Positions 47,122-59,603 of a stretch of DNA of 64,000 bases are shown here, piece by piece (positions within the stretch are counted from its first letter, which is position 1; each line of letters starts with the position of its first letter). Below the pieces are notes generated by a model. That model had not been told where the DNA came from. It did no database searches and was given only the letters and a program-made list of their open reading frames with translations. A program made the translations under genes and the position numbers. The DNA comes from Beverwykella pulmonaria (taxonomy: Eukaryota > Ascomycota > Dothideomycetes > Pleosporales > Melanommataceae). The DNA lies in the NCBI GenBank assembly GCA_001599595.1, contig BCHH01000009.1, positions 2,195,081-2,259,080 on the forward strand, written 5' to 3'.

Positions 47122-47884
47122 GCAGATTTGTAAGACGCGGGTTATTCGATGCGGTGGTATTATCATTTTCAGAAGCACCTCTTTGAGTTTAAGTTCGATC
47201 ATTCAGATATTCTATCATGATCAAAAACTATATCTCTCTAGTTCAAAAATGAAAATAGGCTTCATTCATGAAGTTGATTCCCTGGAGGCGTCAACTCGCG
47301 CTGTATAAAATGTATCCTCGTCTTCCAGAATATTATTACGGCCTGCTGTGTCGTCCGGAATCGGTAATGAACTTGTTGAGTGCTTGCGGGTGCTTGTCGT
47401 TTAACCCTTTTCGTTATGAATGATTGATAACACCAAACTCGTCCTTAGAGGTTCTAATGCATGACAGTTCTCATCGCGTGTTACTATTTACCAATTTTCA
47501 GCTTCCTTGTTATTTTATTTATCATCTAAACGCAATGTCGGTCTCTGTTCCCGCCGCGATCGTGCCTTTAAGGTTTACTTGAGTATTATCTGTCACTAAA
47601 GTAGTTAGCTCACGCCAGGTAATGTATCGTGTGGACCGGATGGATAAATGACAGTCTATAGATGTTGAGCTTATAAAGTCGCCCTAAGATTTGTGGCTGA
47701 TGGGAGACCCGAAGTCGGGATGCCGATATGAGCCTTTGTCAAAAAGGTAGGCGCCATAAACCGATATCCTTCGTGATTTGCCACCCACACCAGCATTATT
47801 CTCCTGACATCAGGAATATCTCTCGCATACAGTTATTGTGAGAAAACTCTCCGTCACTCTCACCTCAAGGACATTAACCGCAAT
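47122..47884. other. Intergenic, promoter of NmrA-like gene
   Basis: AT-rich, no gene supported. Confidence 0.4.
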
Positions 47885-48838
47885 ATGACGTCCACCAAAG
47901 CAATCCTCATCACAGGCGCGACTGGCAAACAAGGCGGCGCCGTCCTCAGCCAGCTAGCAGCTCATCCTTCGAGTTCCCAATACACCCTCCTGGCCGTGAC
48001 ACGCGATGCGACGTCTCCCTCGGCACTGAAGATCACCCAGCGCCATCCCAACGTCAAGGTCGTTCAGGGCGACCTCAACGATGTTCCTGCACTCTTCGAC
48101 AATGCGAAAGCCGTCCTCAAAGACGCATCCGAAGACGAGAAGATCTGGGGCGTGTACTCTGTCCAGGCATCTGTGGGTCCCGGCATCACTGTCGAAACGG
48201 AAGTCGTCCAGGGCAAAACGTTGATCAACGAGTCGATCAATCACGGCGTCTCGCATTTTGTCTACTCGTCAGTTGACCGCGGCGGCAACGCGAAGAGCCC
48301 CAACAATGAGACCCCAATCCCGCATTTCCAGTCCAAGTTACAGATCGAGAAACATTTGCTCGAGAAGGCGGGAACTAAGGGGGAGAAGATGGGCTGGACT
48401 ATCTTGAGACCTGTAGCTTTCATGGACAATCTCGCTCCTGGGATGAAGACGAAGGTCTTCCTCACTGCGCTTCGAGATGCTTTACAAGGGAAGCATATGC
48501 AGTGGATCTCGGCTCAAGACATTGGTCTCTTTGCTGCCAAGGCGTTCCACGAGCCGCAAGAGTGGAATGCGAGAGCTGAGGGTCTTGCTGGAGATGAATT
48601 GACATTTGAGGAGATGAGTGGTTGCTTTGAGCGTGTGACGGGGTATCCGGCGCCCGTCACCTATAGCATCTTTGGTTCGGGGTTGATGTGGGCAGTCACG
48701 GAGCTGAAGATCATGATTACTTGGTTCGCGACTGAAGGGTATGGGGTTGATGTAGGAAAGTTGAGGAGAGAAGAGAAAGATTTGTGTGATTTTGAGAGGT
48801 GGTTGAAGGAGCGTAGTTCTTTCAGCAAGAAGTATTAG
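47885..48838 (+). CDS. NmrA-like NAD(P)-binding protein, 317 aa
   Basis: Intronless, ATG in the context ccgcaatATGacg. The dinucleotide motif is GATGKQG at 11-17, with VTRD after strand 2, VVQGDLND after strand 3, the YSVQAS strand, and FVYSSVDRGG, typical of the NmrA/HSCARG family of atypical SDRs. The missing YxxxK pair is normal for this family. Members either sense NAD(P) state or act as tailoring reductases/oxidases; in aromatic polyketide pathways NmrA-like enzymes work beside P450s. Its place between the flavoprotein and the DUF1772 gene suggests the tailoring role, by inference only. Confidence 0.88.
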   Translation: MTSTKAILITGATGKQGGAVLSQLAAHPSSSQYTLLAVTRDATSPSALKITQRHPNVKVVQGDLNDVPALFDNAKAVLKDASEDEKIWGVYSVQASVGPGITVETEVVQGKTLINESINHGVSHFVYSSVDRGGNAKSPNNETPIPHFQSKLQIEKHLLEKAGTKGEKMGWTILRPVAFMDNLAPGMKTKVFLTALRDALQGKHMQWISAQDIGLFAAKAFHEPQEWNARAEGLAGDELTFEEMSGCFERVTGYPAPVTYSIFGSGLMWAVTELKIMITWFATEGYGVDVGKLRREEKDLCDFERWLKERSSFSKKY

Positions 48839-49039
48839 GTATCAGGTTACGTGGTGTTGAAATAGTGGACGCTAGCTTGAAGTTTTCATAATGAGCCTGT
48901 AGACAAAGTTGTGGATGTGATATCAATTAATCAATGCCGTACAAATTTTAAAGGAGCTAATGTTACGTGTTGTTGACTATTAGTCTACGATACGCAGCAA
49001 CTTCAGTCACCATAAAAGTCTTCAAGTCTCAATGCTCTC

Positions 49040-49612
49040 TCAAATCACACTCTGCCAAAGAGCCAAGCTCCCCGCGATAAGGGGAGTAATCAATCGCAGC
49101 CTATTCCAGCTCGCCCACTTCCTTGCAATCGGTTCCGCCTCGCCCAGCTCCTTCCCATTGACTCTTTCAGCAAGGGCCTCTAGCTTATCATTCAGCGGTT
49201 GCATGTTAACGGCCGAATGCACAATGGTAGTCAAGTGCATGGCTGCTGAGATGGCAAACATCTTCCAGTCGCTGCGAGCTTGGATGCCTTCGTTATATAC
49301 GGCATATCCGGCATAGGCGTATCCTAGGAAGCCGAGTGAGGAGATTGGGCGGAAGAATTGGTTCCCAACTGTCCAGCACAAGGGCCATTGGCGGCCTAGG
49401 AGGCGCGCGCGGTCGGCGTGTCGAGGCGAGCCTGGTGGTGGGAAGTCGACTAGGAGCGCTGGCACCGTCATAAAAGATTGAGTTATGGCATTGCCTAGGA
49501 GAATTCAATTGGGGAACTATTCACGGGAAATTCTGAAGCGCATACCAACGAGAATGAAAGAAAAGGTGATGCAAGTTCCAGCAACAGTTTTGACGATGAT
49601 ATTGTTTGACAT
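49040..49612 (-). CDS. DUF1772 (anthrone-oxygenase-type) membrane protein, 173 aa
   Basis: Exons 49612-49546 and 49494-49040 (intron 51 bp) total 522 nt. Four hydrophobic segments: residues about 5-22 (VKTVAGTCITFSFILVG), a SLGFLGYAYAGYAVY stretch, WKMFAISAAMHLTTIVHSAV, and LRLITPLIAGSLALW near the end. The late WASWNRLR motif (Trp-x2-Asn-x2-Arg) is the family hallmark of DUF1772. Members of known function oxidise anthrones to anthraquinones or hydroxylate similar polyketides without a metal or cofactor. It is convergent with the NmrA-like gene, 202 bp apart. Confidence 0.85.
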
Positions 49613-50571
49613 TTTGGGATTATCTCGAAGCTTAAGATGATGTTCAAGTGGCAATGAGGAATTGGGAAGGCGAACACGATAATTGATGAACTTTCAAGTC
49701 AATATGAAGCTGAGAGATGGGTATCAAAATCACCGCAGCACCCAAGCATCGGCATGTGAGGATGCAGCTCCAACTCTGACTCAAACAGCCCCACACCTCA
49801 CTGCGCCACATCGCAACCCCGCAAACCTAAACGGTGCATGGGCGTCTTTCGGTTCCCCATAATCCGGGACAGGGGGTTTCACAACGGCATCGATCATGCT
49901 TCCGCTACAAAGCGTCGATTCTAGCTTCGGGGGCGCGTCCATCACAATCATGACATGCCTAAATGCGGGTAGCACAACGGGGATACCCCAACCACGAGAA
50001 CGGAGCCTAGATTTCATTGTAGCGTCAAGCCACAAGAAGTGTCTCATGCGCCAGTGTCGACAATAGCGTGAAATCGGAGAGTCGGTGTTACAGCAGAGCG
50101 ATTGCTATATCGGATTGTTTGTTGGGGACAACATCATCGGGATGGCAGGACGGAGTTCATTAACACGGACGTGCTGTATTGCAATATCTTGCTAGTCACT
50201 ACAGAGGAACGCGGTTTTGGTAGACTTGTGAGACTGTGTGATAGAAATTCGCGCAAAGGATAAGGCACGGGGGAGGATAGAGATGGAGAACGAGTGCAGC
50301 TGGAATCATGATATTCTTCATTGAGCTTATCTTTTTCACCTACCACCTCTCGTATACCTCACAGACAACAAAAACCCATCAAGTTATCATTGGAGCCTAT
50401 TGTTTTTTACTGCAGTGGTAGGTATACGCTCGTCTTTGTGGAGGTTTCTTAAGCCCACATTCTATTCACAAGTGCTGGGAGTGCCGATATTATTCTTCGA
50501 GCACATTAATTTGGACACCAGCCCATGAACGCGTGTCATTGTGTTCTTTCATTCTTTTTATGCCGCTTAAT
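49613..50571. other. Intergenic
   Basis: Upstream of the DUF1772 gene and downstream of the GH5 gene. No supported gene. Confidence 0.4.
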
Positions 50572-51891
50572 CTACTTCAAGGACGCGTCAATCATCTGCT
50601 TCAACCCGTTGATCGCATTCGTGCTCCTCCAGTCCGACCACTGGTGGTTTAGAAGTCCCCATGACTCTTCGTAGTCTTGCGTCCCGGAACGAATATAGTA
50701 ACTCCCAGACAGCACCCAGATCATCCATCCAGCATTCCACTCAGGAATAATCTTTCGCAAGCACGACGCGTACACTCCGCTGAACGACGTGTCTGTCTGC
50801 GAATAACCGAATTCAGTCAAAATCACCGGCATCTGGTTAACGGCCGAAGCATCTTGGGCCTTGAATCCGTTATTGTTCAGTCCACTCTTCATGCTATCGC
50901 AGCTTGTCGCAGAGTTCTGGTAATTGTGTAGTTCCAGTACTAGTTTGTCTGCGTACTTGAAGTTGCTCTTCTGGAATTTTTTTCCGCCGCCGAGGTCTCC
51001 CGCTCCTGGGATTGGGGAGAGCGTTGTGTCGAAGTCGAGGCCAGAGAGGAAAATTAGAATGTTTGGGTTGGCGGTGTTAACGAGATCCGCTGCTGCTACC
51101 ACTTGTGTGTACCAGGTCTGCCAGTTGTATGCTAGTGAGGAGCCGGCTTTGTCAGGCTTGCGGAATTCGTTGCGAAGACCAATGGAGACCATGCTGGACC
51201 AGCCCTTGCTCTGGAATCGTGTATGTTAGCCAGACATCGAGCAGTATTTCGGATCACTTACATGTTCCGCCATGAACTGCAATCCCCGCTTCCACTTATC
51301 GGCGTTGAAGTAAGTATCTCCAAACCACGCGTTTCCATCATTCGTGGAGCAACACCAAGCACCTTTTGACATATGGTTATCAAGGTGAACGTAAATGTCC
51401 TGTTTCGAAAGTTCTGCCGCCACTGCGTCGAACACCTATAACATTCTGCTTAGTGGTTTACAACAGGCACATTGGTCTAGACAACTCACCTGGAGTCTTG
51501 TCGTCGTAGAATTGAATTGCGGGTTGTTCTTAATCACTTGCTGGTAAACGGCGTCTCCTTTGGTTCCAAGCGCCTTGGTAAATGCCTTCTGGATGGTAAC
51601 ATCCCCTCCATTGTCCTTGATGTCATCAATCATCTCGATCGCGAAGGTAAGGCGGACAGAGTTCATCTTCAAGCTTTTGATTTTGGAGACAATGGACGCG
51701 ATGGATTGATACTGTAATCCTTCCGGAATCATAACATCTGCAGCTCCCGGCCAATTTACACCCACGTAAGTAAAATTGGCTCCCGTGGAGTCGACAACCC
51801 ATCGTTTCGATGTCTTGAAAGGGACGTTCGGGAACGCGGAAATAAGGATTGGAAGTGCAGTGACGCACAAGAGTGACAGTAGTAGGCGCAT
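50572..51891 (-). CDS. Secreted glycoside hydrolase family 5, 404 aa
   Basis: Exons 51891-51490, 51435-51262 and 51210-50572 total 1,215 nt. A signal peptide (MRLLLSLLCVTALPILISA) is followed by YVGVNWPG, NSVRLTF and HLDNHMSKGAWCC, the start of the GH5 barrel. The acid/base is Glu207 in IGLRNEF and the nucleophile is Glu325 in ILTEFGYS, both present. It ends with WMIWVLSGSYYIRSG and WGLLNHQW, as in fungal GH5 endoglucanase-like proteins. It likely cuts beta-glucans or related plant cell-wall polymers outside the cell; the subfamily cannot be settled by eye. No carbohydrate-binding module. Confidence 0.92.
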
Positions 51892-52701
51892 TGTGGAAAG
51901 AGAAGTAAGTCTATTCTCTCAGCTGAATGCGACAGCACGCAGTCATAGTATTTAAGGATCTGCCATTCCAGTTATTTCACGGACAGCTAATATATCATAG
52001 AATGTCGCCCGGGTACATCTCTCGGTGCCACCTCGGTCTCATTCTCAATACCTGGATTTGATTGATGGACATTCTGCATCCTCACGACCAAGGTACGGCG
52101 AAAGGTCTCTATATATGACACAAAATCATGTCAATATACATGCCTGTATAATCCTAGCCTTCTACTTTGAGTCTCACTTGAGTTTGGCCCCGAATGTGAT
52201 TGGTGGGGCTCATCGGCTAATCGTCGTTTAGTGTATCCAAATGATCTCTCTTAGAGTGTGGAGAATCCCTGACGATCCACAATTCGGAGAGATATTCTAG
52301 AAAACGAGTTTAATCTCGGTATATATTGGCCCGCTTGACTGAGACACCTTGACCTTGATTTTTAACCCCTCATCGCCAATAATCGGAGGAGAACTAGCTC
52401 GGCAGGCCAAAACCGTCTTCCCGGAAAGAGATATGGCGATGCCCGCGAGAACGAGGCGATGCGCGAAAATACAAGCGATAGCCACATAAATATGATGTAC
52501 GAACCGGAATGATATACCGCGATGCCCGGAGAGATCAAGTGTTGATATACATTTGCTGTATCATCTCAATCATCACTCCATAAATCCGTTCAAGATTATG
52601 TTCAAACGCAATTCCGATCCAAGTCAAATCATCATCACGAACTTCAACTTATCAGACGCTTGAGTTTGAGCAAAATTTACTCATATGTCTTGCAACTCCT
52701 T
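51892..52701. other. Intergenic, promoter of GH5 gene
   Basis: No gene supported. Confidence 0.4.
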
Positions 52702-53404
52702 CTACACGCCATCCGACGTACTCATCTTCTTCGGCATGCCCACTAGATGCAATACATCAGCCACTAATCCTTGCTCTTTGTACTCCTTATCAAATAATTT
52801 CATGAAACTGTTCAAGGCCAGTTTATTCATCCCATAACTGATGGAGAGGCTTGCAAAATGCGACAACATGCTCGTAATTCCCACGACGGCCTTCAACACC
52901 ATCCTTGGTGCTTAACAGCAAACCGTAGAAGCGCTCGCGTAGCAAGGTACACGCGAAGACATCGACATTGAAGGTTCTCCGGAAGTCCTCAGGTTCTCCT
53001 TCCGTGATGGGCTTCCAGTCTGCTGCATCATTGAGGAAGGCGGAGTTGTTCACCAACACATCTAGTTTGCCGTTCGCATCTAATTTGATTGCGGTTTGCG
53101 GTATCGTACATATTTTGCCTTCGTATCGTCGCATTTTATGAAGAATTTTATTGTATTGACGATTATTTCGCTGACTTCGGACCTCACTTTCTCGATCTCC
53201 TTGACGGAACGGCGCGGCAAGACGTGACTTGCTCTATCTTTATTACTTGCGATTGCATATGCTTCACTCAACCCGTGTCCTCCGTCGGTGACGCAGAATA
53301 TGAAAGATCTTGGAAACTGGGGAAGTGTAAGTTATTTTTATAAAGCCTGCGTCGGGCCATGCCGGGAGACGACCATGGATATTGACGTCGTTGGTATCCA
53401 CCAT
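52702..53404 (-). pseudogene. Short-chain dehydrogenase pseudogene
   Basis: The ATG at 53404 gives MVDTNDVNIHGRL, but the SDR fold is spread over three frames: VTDGGHGLSEAYAIA (damaged nucleotide motif), SVKEIEKVRSEV, KLDVLVNNSAFLNDA (NNAG-like), and then after a frameshift VVGITSMLSHFASLSISYGMNK with the Tyr-x3-Lys pair. At least two frame changes are needed, with no splice sites that fix them. A decayed copy of an SDR of about 250 residues. Confidence 0.75.
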
Positions 53405-54742
53405 TGTTTGTGTAGTATCTGAAGTTCAAAATTGAAGGTCACAAGATTTTGTTAGGAAGCTGGACGATAGGATTGTATAGCCATTAGCACATACTTCGCA
53501 ATACACCCCTCATCAGGCGCTCGCTGGGCGTCGAACCTTATCAAAGAGAAGTAAGAGGAGCGTGATGGCGCTATGAAGAGGTATGGAAGATGCGATTATG
53601 TTCAAGCACTTACTAGGAAGACGCTGAAAGCCTCGTGAGATTTGGATCCGCAACAACCGCCAGTACGTGGAAGCTAGCTTCGGATGCCTACAATAGATGA
53701 TTTTACCTTCCTAGGATTGGTGGAAGAGGAGAAACGCTAACCAAGTCAGGATTTAGTGTATCTCTTTCGGCTTAGCATTTAGAGCGAACTTTCCCTAGAG
53801 CTGTTCTTGTGTGAACGTCATCCTCATAGAGAAAATTTATTCGAAAACACTGTATTCGCAGCTGTAGAGTAAGCAAGCAGGTAACTAGATCTTGACGCTA
53901 AGTACGCGTGTAGTCAATAAGCATTTCAACTCTGTAAAACTGAAGATCGGGCGTGCGGCTAGATGCGGACCTGCAGATTTACTTGTCTTTCCAAGCCATA
54001 AGTTAATTAGCTGCGAGGTCAAAGAGGAACTTACAAATGTATCTCTACAGAGCATTTTCAAAGCGTTGTATGCGTCGGCGGACCCCAGCGAAGAAACATT
54101 CACAGTTGCAGCCTCCACAACCACCATCCTAACAGCATAGCAGCACGGCCTTTCTATTTAGACAAGATCCACAAAAGTGAGGGAAGGTGAGGCATCTATG
54201 ACGAAACTACAAGTCTTCTGCTGTTGATGAATTTGGAAAGCATGGTGAAACATTAGGTGTTGGATCGGCGCTAAGCCACTAGAAGCATTATGAAACCTAG
54301 TCTCCAGTTCGCGTTCCATATCCAAGGCTATATCTTCACGAATGCGGGATTGAGCCTCCTCAAAGCTGATGGTCAAACGGTCAGGATCATGTCTTAATTA
54401 GCTGTTGAATTCCTAATGCAGCTCGATTGAAATTCGACGTCACAGTTGGTGGCTCACAAAAGCTACCGGGGTTGCTGAGACATACTCACTTCAATAGCTA
54501 CTAATTCTATTGTCGAAATATTGTTGTCAATGAACAACAAGCAACTAAGAACAGTAATTTACAGTACATATTGAATGATATGCTAGACTTCACTCGATCT
54601 GACTATGCTTTCAATTGAGTTTCTCGACATGCATAGGCATAGGTATTTGATATCAAAGGCCTTCTATTCTAAATCAGATGCGCCCCCACCCCTTTCACAT
54701 CATTGATGCTGCACTCGCCTGCATTCATGGAAGATCACCGAC
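53405..54742. other. Unassigned, possible decayed gene
   Basis: Frames at 53885-54140 (both strands) and minus 54158-54376 have no recognisable family. AT-rich. Nothing firm. Confidence 0.3.
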
Positions 54743-56480
54743 CTATTTGAGTGTTCTGTAAACAACAACTGCAGCAGCCAACAAGAGCCCACTGCACGTC
54801 ATGAAGACCATATCTCGGTGCTGCTCACCTTCTACAATGTTAATGAAGTCTTTGATAAGTTCTAAGTTGTAGTTCACGTACCTTCTTTCGTTCTACTCAA
54901 TGCCACCACAACGAAGATGTTGAGTGGTATTCTTAACATACCGTAAACACTCGCCCTAGCTCCGTCCTCTATAATCTGCCCCCTGATATACGCCATCAAG
55001 GGAAAGTAAACACCACAACATGCTTCGAAAAGACAGAAACACCAGAGGGTGACATATTCTGCGCGAATGTAGACGGGAATGAAGAAGCACATAGCGGCGA
55101 TTATTAGCGTGTACACGAGAAGTCGATTGGTGGCTATGGGAAACTGAGAATGGTTGAGATGGTTGTGGAACACAGAGCCAAGCATCATCGAGCACATGAG
55201 TGTTGCGAAGATGAGTCCAAAGGAGAGTTCTGAAATATAAATCGTCAACCAATAAGGCCCTTCTCAACCGCGGAATTTCACAATCAGTAGAAAGTGGTAC
55301 TAGCATACCTCCTGTGGAGCCTGCCAGCTTGTGAGATAGCTTCAGTGCGGGGAATTTGAAGAAGATGAAAAGAAAAAGCGATCCTTCGAAGAAACATGAA
55401 GTTAGACCGAGCACCAATATCCGTTTGTCTGTTGCAAGGCTAGTTAGCAAACTATTTTCTTCCCCAGGTGGCCGAAACACTACCTTCCAAGGCTAGTCTC
55501 AGAGCAAATTTTGGAGTCAACTTTCCACTAGTGGGCGAAGTTTCGGTTTTGTCCTCTAGTAGAGGGTTGGTGTCGCCTGACTCAGTGCTACCCTTGTGCC
55601 AGCCATAGTTCTCGCTCTATTTCTATGTCAATTTCGTTACTGGGCGTAATAACTAGCCACTTACCCAATTCCTGGATATGGCGAAAAAAGCCAATGCTAG
55701 AAAAACGAGTGAAGTCAAAAAAGGAGCTTTCGCTGTGCCAGTCATGCGCACAACCCATTCTGCGAGTACACCTGCCGTAATAGCGACCACTGAGTTAAGC
55801 GTCGTCATAGTACTGAAAATACCACTCATTGTAGAAGCCGGCTCATCTGGGAGAATGCGGTTGAATTCCGTAACCATCCAACTTTCGAAGACACTGTAAA
55901 GTAAAGTTGCGCTTACACCACCGAGGATTCGCCCGAGGAAAAGAATGATAATGTTGTCAGCCATGAGCGTCAAGGATGAGAGTGAATATAGGACGCAAAA
56001 AGATAGGCATGCTGAACGTCGGCCGTAACGGTCTGCTAGCGCACCAGTGAATGAAGCAGAAATTCCGCCTGCGAGAAAGCCAATGAGAAAGAGTGCAGCG
56101 ACAACCTCCTCGGGGAGCCCTTTTTCATCTTTTGTTCAATCAGCTCCAAACAGGGCCCAGTCGCAAGAAATCACAGGAATGACGTACCTTTGTAGATAGG
56201 ATAGATATATGGTCCCTACAGACTTGTTAGCATTGGCTCGTGAGGTGAAAAGAGTGAAGTATAAGCATACATGAAGCCAATCTGAGCCATTCACTAGTAG
56301 ATAAACGGGCAAGAACCGCCATTTAAACTGCTGTAATGTGTGCCTGTCCTCTAGTTGCGAACCATCTTCGATCCGCTCTTCGAATTCCCCTGAAAAGGCG
56401 CAGCTCTTTCGATAGGACTTATAAAGGAAGAAGGCATTGAGAACTAGAAACACGACCAAGGTACTTTGGTAAAGATCCAT
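54743..56480 (-). CDS. MFS molybdate-anion-type transporter, 463 aa
   Basis: Seven exons: 56480-56271, 56215-56188, 56128-55665, 55616-55484, 55428-55309, 55229-54882 and 54831-54743, total 1,392 nt. Exon 2 has only 28 nt (GPYIYPIYK). Twelve membrane segments are expected; visible marks are NGSDWLH-GPYIYPIYK, ALADRYGRRSACL (loop 2-3 motif), LGRILGGVSATLLYSVFESW and PLMAYIRGQIIEDGARASVYGMLRIPLNI. This pattern is that of the MFSD5/MOT2 molybdate transporter family. It probably imports molybdate in the plasma membrane or another membrane to supply molybdenum cofactor; the substrate is inferred from family only. Confidence 0.88.
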
Positions 56481-57197
56481 AATTGTGTCTTGTATGGAGT
56501 GCTGTTCGTTTTTGGGGAGTGCGTTGAGGATATTCTATTTGGTTTGTCCCCCACGCATGGCCAAGTTACTAAAGAAATGCCCCATTTTGGGTGGCATGCG
56601 GAGCCCGGCAAGCTCTGGCACTACAAGTGTATCGATATAAGTGGAGAATAGATCATCGCGATGCAGTTGACGTTGGGATCGGCCCGATGACTAAGTCACT
56701 AGCGTGTTACTGGAAACCCGCCCCACCCAACAATGTCTTCCGCTTCCCGCCTTGCACTTTACACCTGACACTAGCTTGAATGATCATCCTCAGGCGCGGA
56801 ACAACGCTTGGAGTGATCATCCTCAGGCGCGGAATAACGCTTTATCGTACTCCAGTGTTCACTGCCAAGATATCTAAGTGTACCTCGCCCGAACTTGCGT
56901 CGTTTCACAAATCTGGGGCATTGCATGGCAGCTGTTCCACCTGCCGCTATGTCTCCTGTTATATCGCAGTCATGGAAGAGAGAGTGCTTGAGATACACGA
57001 CAAAGGGCGAATATCTTTCGTTAAGTACTGACGTTCCCATTTCTGATCTTCTATTTTGTATGCCTTGTTTCTTACCGTAACTTCCATCACATTTACAACA
57101 CTCGATTTCATTCCTGCACATAGTGTCGTTTCCTGAAGATAATTATTTCAACACTCCACGTTCGACAGGCTTAATCACTGCTCACAAGATTGTAACA
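56481..57197. other. Intergenic between divergent transporter and methyltransferase genes
   Basis: Shared upstream region of two divergent genes. Contains the 33-bp direct duplication at 56781. No gene supported. Confidence 0.4.
56781..56846. repeat. Two tandem copies of a 33-bp unit
   Basis: tgatcatcctcaggcgcgga starts at 56781 and again at 56814, with one or two changes further on. It lies between divergent start codons, so it may duplicate a control site, or be simple slippage. Confidence 0.8.
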
Positions 57198-58293
57198 ATG
57201 ATTACTCGGATGCTTCAAGGTACATACTTCCTCTATGCCTCTGTCCAGCGGTCACTAATTCGATCCATAAATAGGCCGTACGCTGGGCTTCGTACTAGCA
57301 GCAGTATTCTTCATGGCAATACTATCCAGAAATATCTTTCTCCTACCAGTCCCATATATCGACGCTAGACCAAGCGCCTCCCGAGCACCTGCAAAGCCAC
57401 TCAATGCGCGCCAACGCATGGCTCGCTCTGAAGCGGCCTGGGAAACCAGTGTGAAGCTGCGCCACCAAATGGCCTCGTCTCACCCCTCCAACCCACAAAT
57501 TCCTTTTTTTCCCGCCCAAACGCTTGACGATTTCGGAAGATACCCGTACACTCTTTGGGATTTCTACCCAGCTACATACACATGCCCGCATGATATCCAG
57601 CGCGTTGGTCGGCTCGGCGATGGCGGAAAATGGGTTTGCGGAATGTCTCTATACGAGGCGAAGCCAGCAGTAACAATCATACCGGGCATAAGCCAGGAGC
57701 TGGACGCTAAGATCGCCGCGGAGTCAACAATCATCTACAGCTTCGGTATCAATGGAGAATCGTCTTTCGAAGCAGAGATGCTCGAACGGATCCCGTCCGC
57801 ACAAATCCTTGGATTCGACTTCTCAGTGGATGCGTTCGGGCCCCAGATCCCCTCATCCCATCGCTCGAGGACGAAGTTTGGAAAGGTCGGACTTGGCTCA
57901 AAAGACGAGCCAAATAAATCGCCCCCCTTCTTTACTCTGAGTACGCTTATGGCTTACAACAACCACACGTATATCGACATCCTGAAGATCGACATCGAGG
58001 GGGCGGAGTATGAGGCGCTAGATGCGTTCATGGATAGCCTCAATCAGTCGAATCAAGCAGTGATACCGATTGGGCAGGTTATGATTGAGTTACATCTATC
58101 TAATGATGAAAAGACAAATTTTGCAAAGTTCAGAGTGTGGTGGGAGCGCCTTGAGAAAATGGGAATGAGGCCCACATGGCTGGAAGTCAATCTTATGGCC
58201 GTTACACTCGGGAAAGGAAAGACCGATCCACGATGCGTGGAGTATGTGTGGGTGAATGGAAAGGATCCAAAAAGTATTCTACTGCAAGATTGA
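57198..58293 (+). CDS. Membrane-anchored methyltransferase-like protein, 346 aa
   Basis: Exons 57198-57219 (22 nt) and 57275-58293 total 1,041 nt. The small first exon gives MITRMLQ and the join adds GRTLGFVLAAVFFMAIL, a type II membrane anchor (residues about 8-30), which an intronless model starting at 57313 would lose. The lumenal part has CPHDIQRVGRLGDGGKWVCG (GDGGKW 122-127), YSFGINGESSFEAEM, ILGFDFSVDAFGP and KIDIEGAEYEAL (247-254), the pattern of the Methyltransf_22/FkbM-like family. It likely methylates a sugar or lipid-linked substrate in the secretory pathway. Conserved in fungi; no substrate known. Confidence 0.85.
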
Positions 58294-59603
58294 AATGATA
58301 GCGAATAGTGGGGCATTTGACAAGAAGGCTAGGGGAGTAAAAACGGAGTTCCACGGAGGTATAGGGCCTTGCCAACCCACAAGCAACTCCAAAACCCGGA
58401 GGTGACTTCGAGCCACTGTATATATTTTCATGAATGAAAGGAAGACATTTATTTGTCCCAATAGGATGCTAGACATCGAAAGTACCGTCCTTCACATTCA
58501 AGTTATGCATAGTGTTACTAACACAGAAGCCTTGCATAAATTAATGTTGAAATATTGATAATAATGATGCCCAGGACGGACCTGTATCAAACACCTTCGC
58601 CTTCCACGTTCCTATGATGCACCGTGCAATCAAATTTCGCAGTCAATATCACCGCTTTTTCCGCTGGAGAAGCACATCGATTTTTTCTCCCTATCGCCCT
58701 AAATTCCCACGTGACGATACTATCCTCTTCAGGCTATATTATCGGCCCCTCGTCACCATTCCCTAGTCGCATGAGGACCAGACTTTCACTTGAAAATGTT
58801 CTATGGCTCTGTGGCTGGTATGAGAAGTCCCTTTTTGTAATCGGAGCGCTAAATTTTGGTGCATATGGTTGATGACCTCGGCGATTCTACCGCCGTAGTG
58901 TGGGCTTTAGTATCAACACGAAATATCAGGCTTGCATATCGAATAATTTGCGTTCGTATATGTTCTTCACGACTAGGTTCTATGAATTTGTTCTTAAAAT
59001 CGGCACTTATCGGACAGCACAGGACCCACTTCAAAACTAGTTTGAGACCCGGGTATCCGCGAATACGTTTCCTTTATCACCTACTTTCAGTGCGAGGGAA
59101 GCAACTTGCTTTCATCGTTGTCTTTATGTAGAACGAGCAGGGTATCCGGACATGACTCCCTTTTATTTTGACTTGATCCATAAGCAGCACAATGCCTGTT
59201 CGATCGCACATATATTGACTACAAAAGAATTCCGAGCCTCGGCCAGCACGTAAGATTCTTCGTAGGATGCTTCAATCCAAGCAAACTCGCACACTTTTCT
59301 TTTCATCTACGGATTTCCGCCTCGAATGTGGATTATGCAAGGGATGTCAGTACTTTTGCATGCAGACTAAGACGTGGGTCAAATCTGCCGCTTAGGGCTT
59401 CTTCTATTCGCCACCCCCAGCTCCCCCAGCGCGACTGGAGTTGCTGTGTGTGGCATTGTTTGTGTGTACAGGTCTCTGGGAACCTTGGGAGGCCTCCCCC
59501 GAGCCTGGAGCTTGTGTCTGAATTTTCTCGATGCTCATGTTTTTTTTCTATCAAGGAACATAATCATAGATTTTTCACTATCGGTAGTAAATTTACTAAA
59601 TAA
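58294..59603. other. Intergenic
   Basis: 3' flanks of two convergent genes. Frames are short and unrecognised. Confidence 0.4.

Noticed and set aside
57313..58293. Intronless start of the methyltransferase-like gene at 57313
   Set aside because: A 22-nt upstream exon with good splice sites completes the membrane anchor; the inner ATG would cut it in half.
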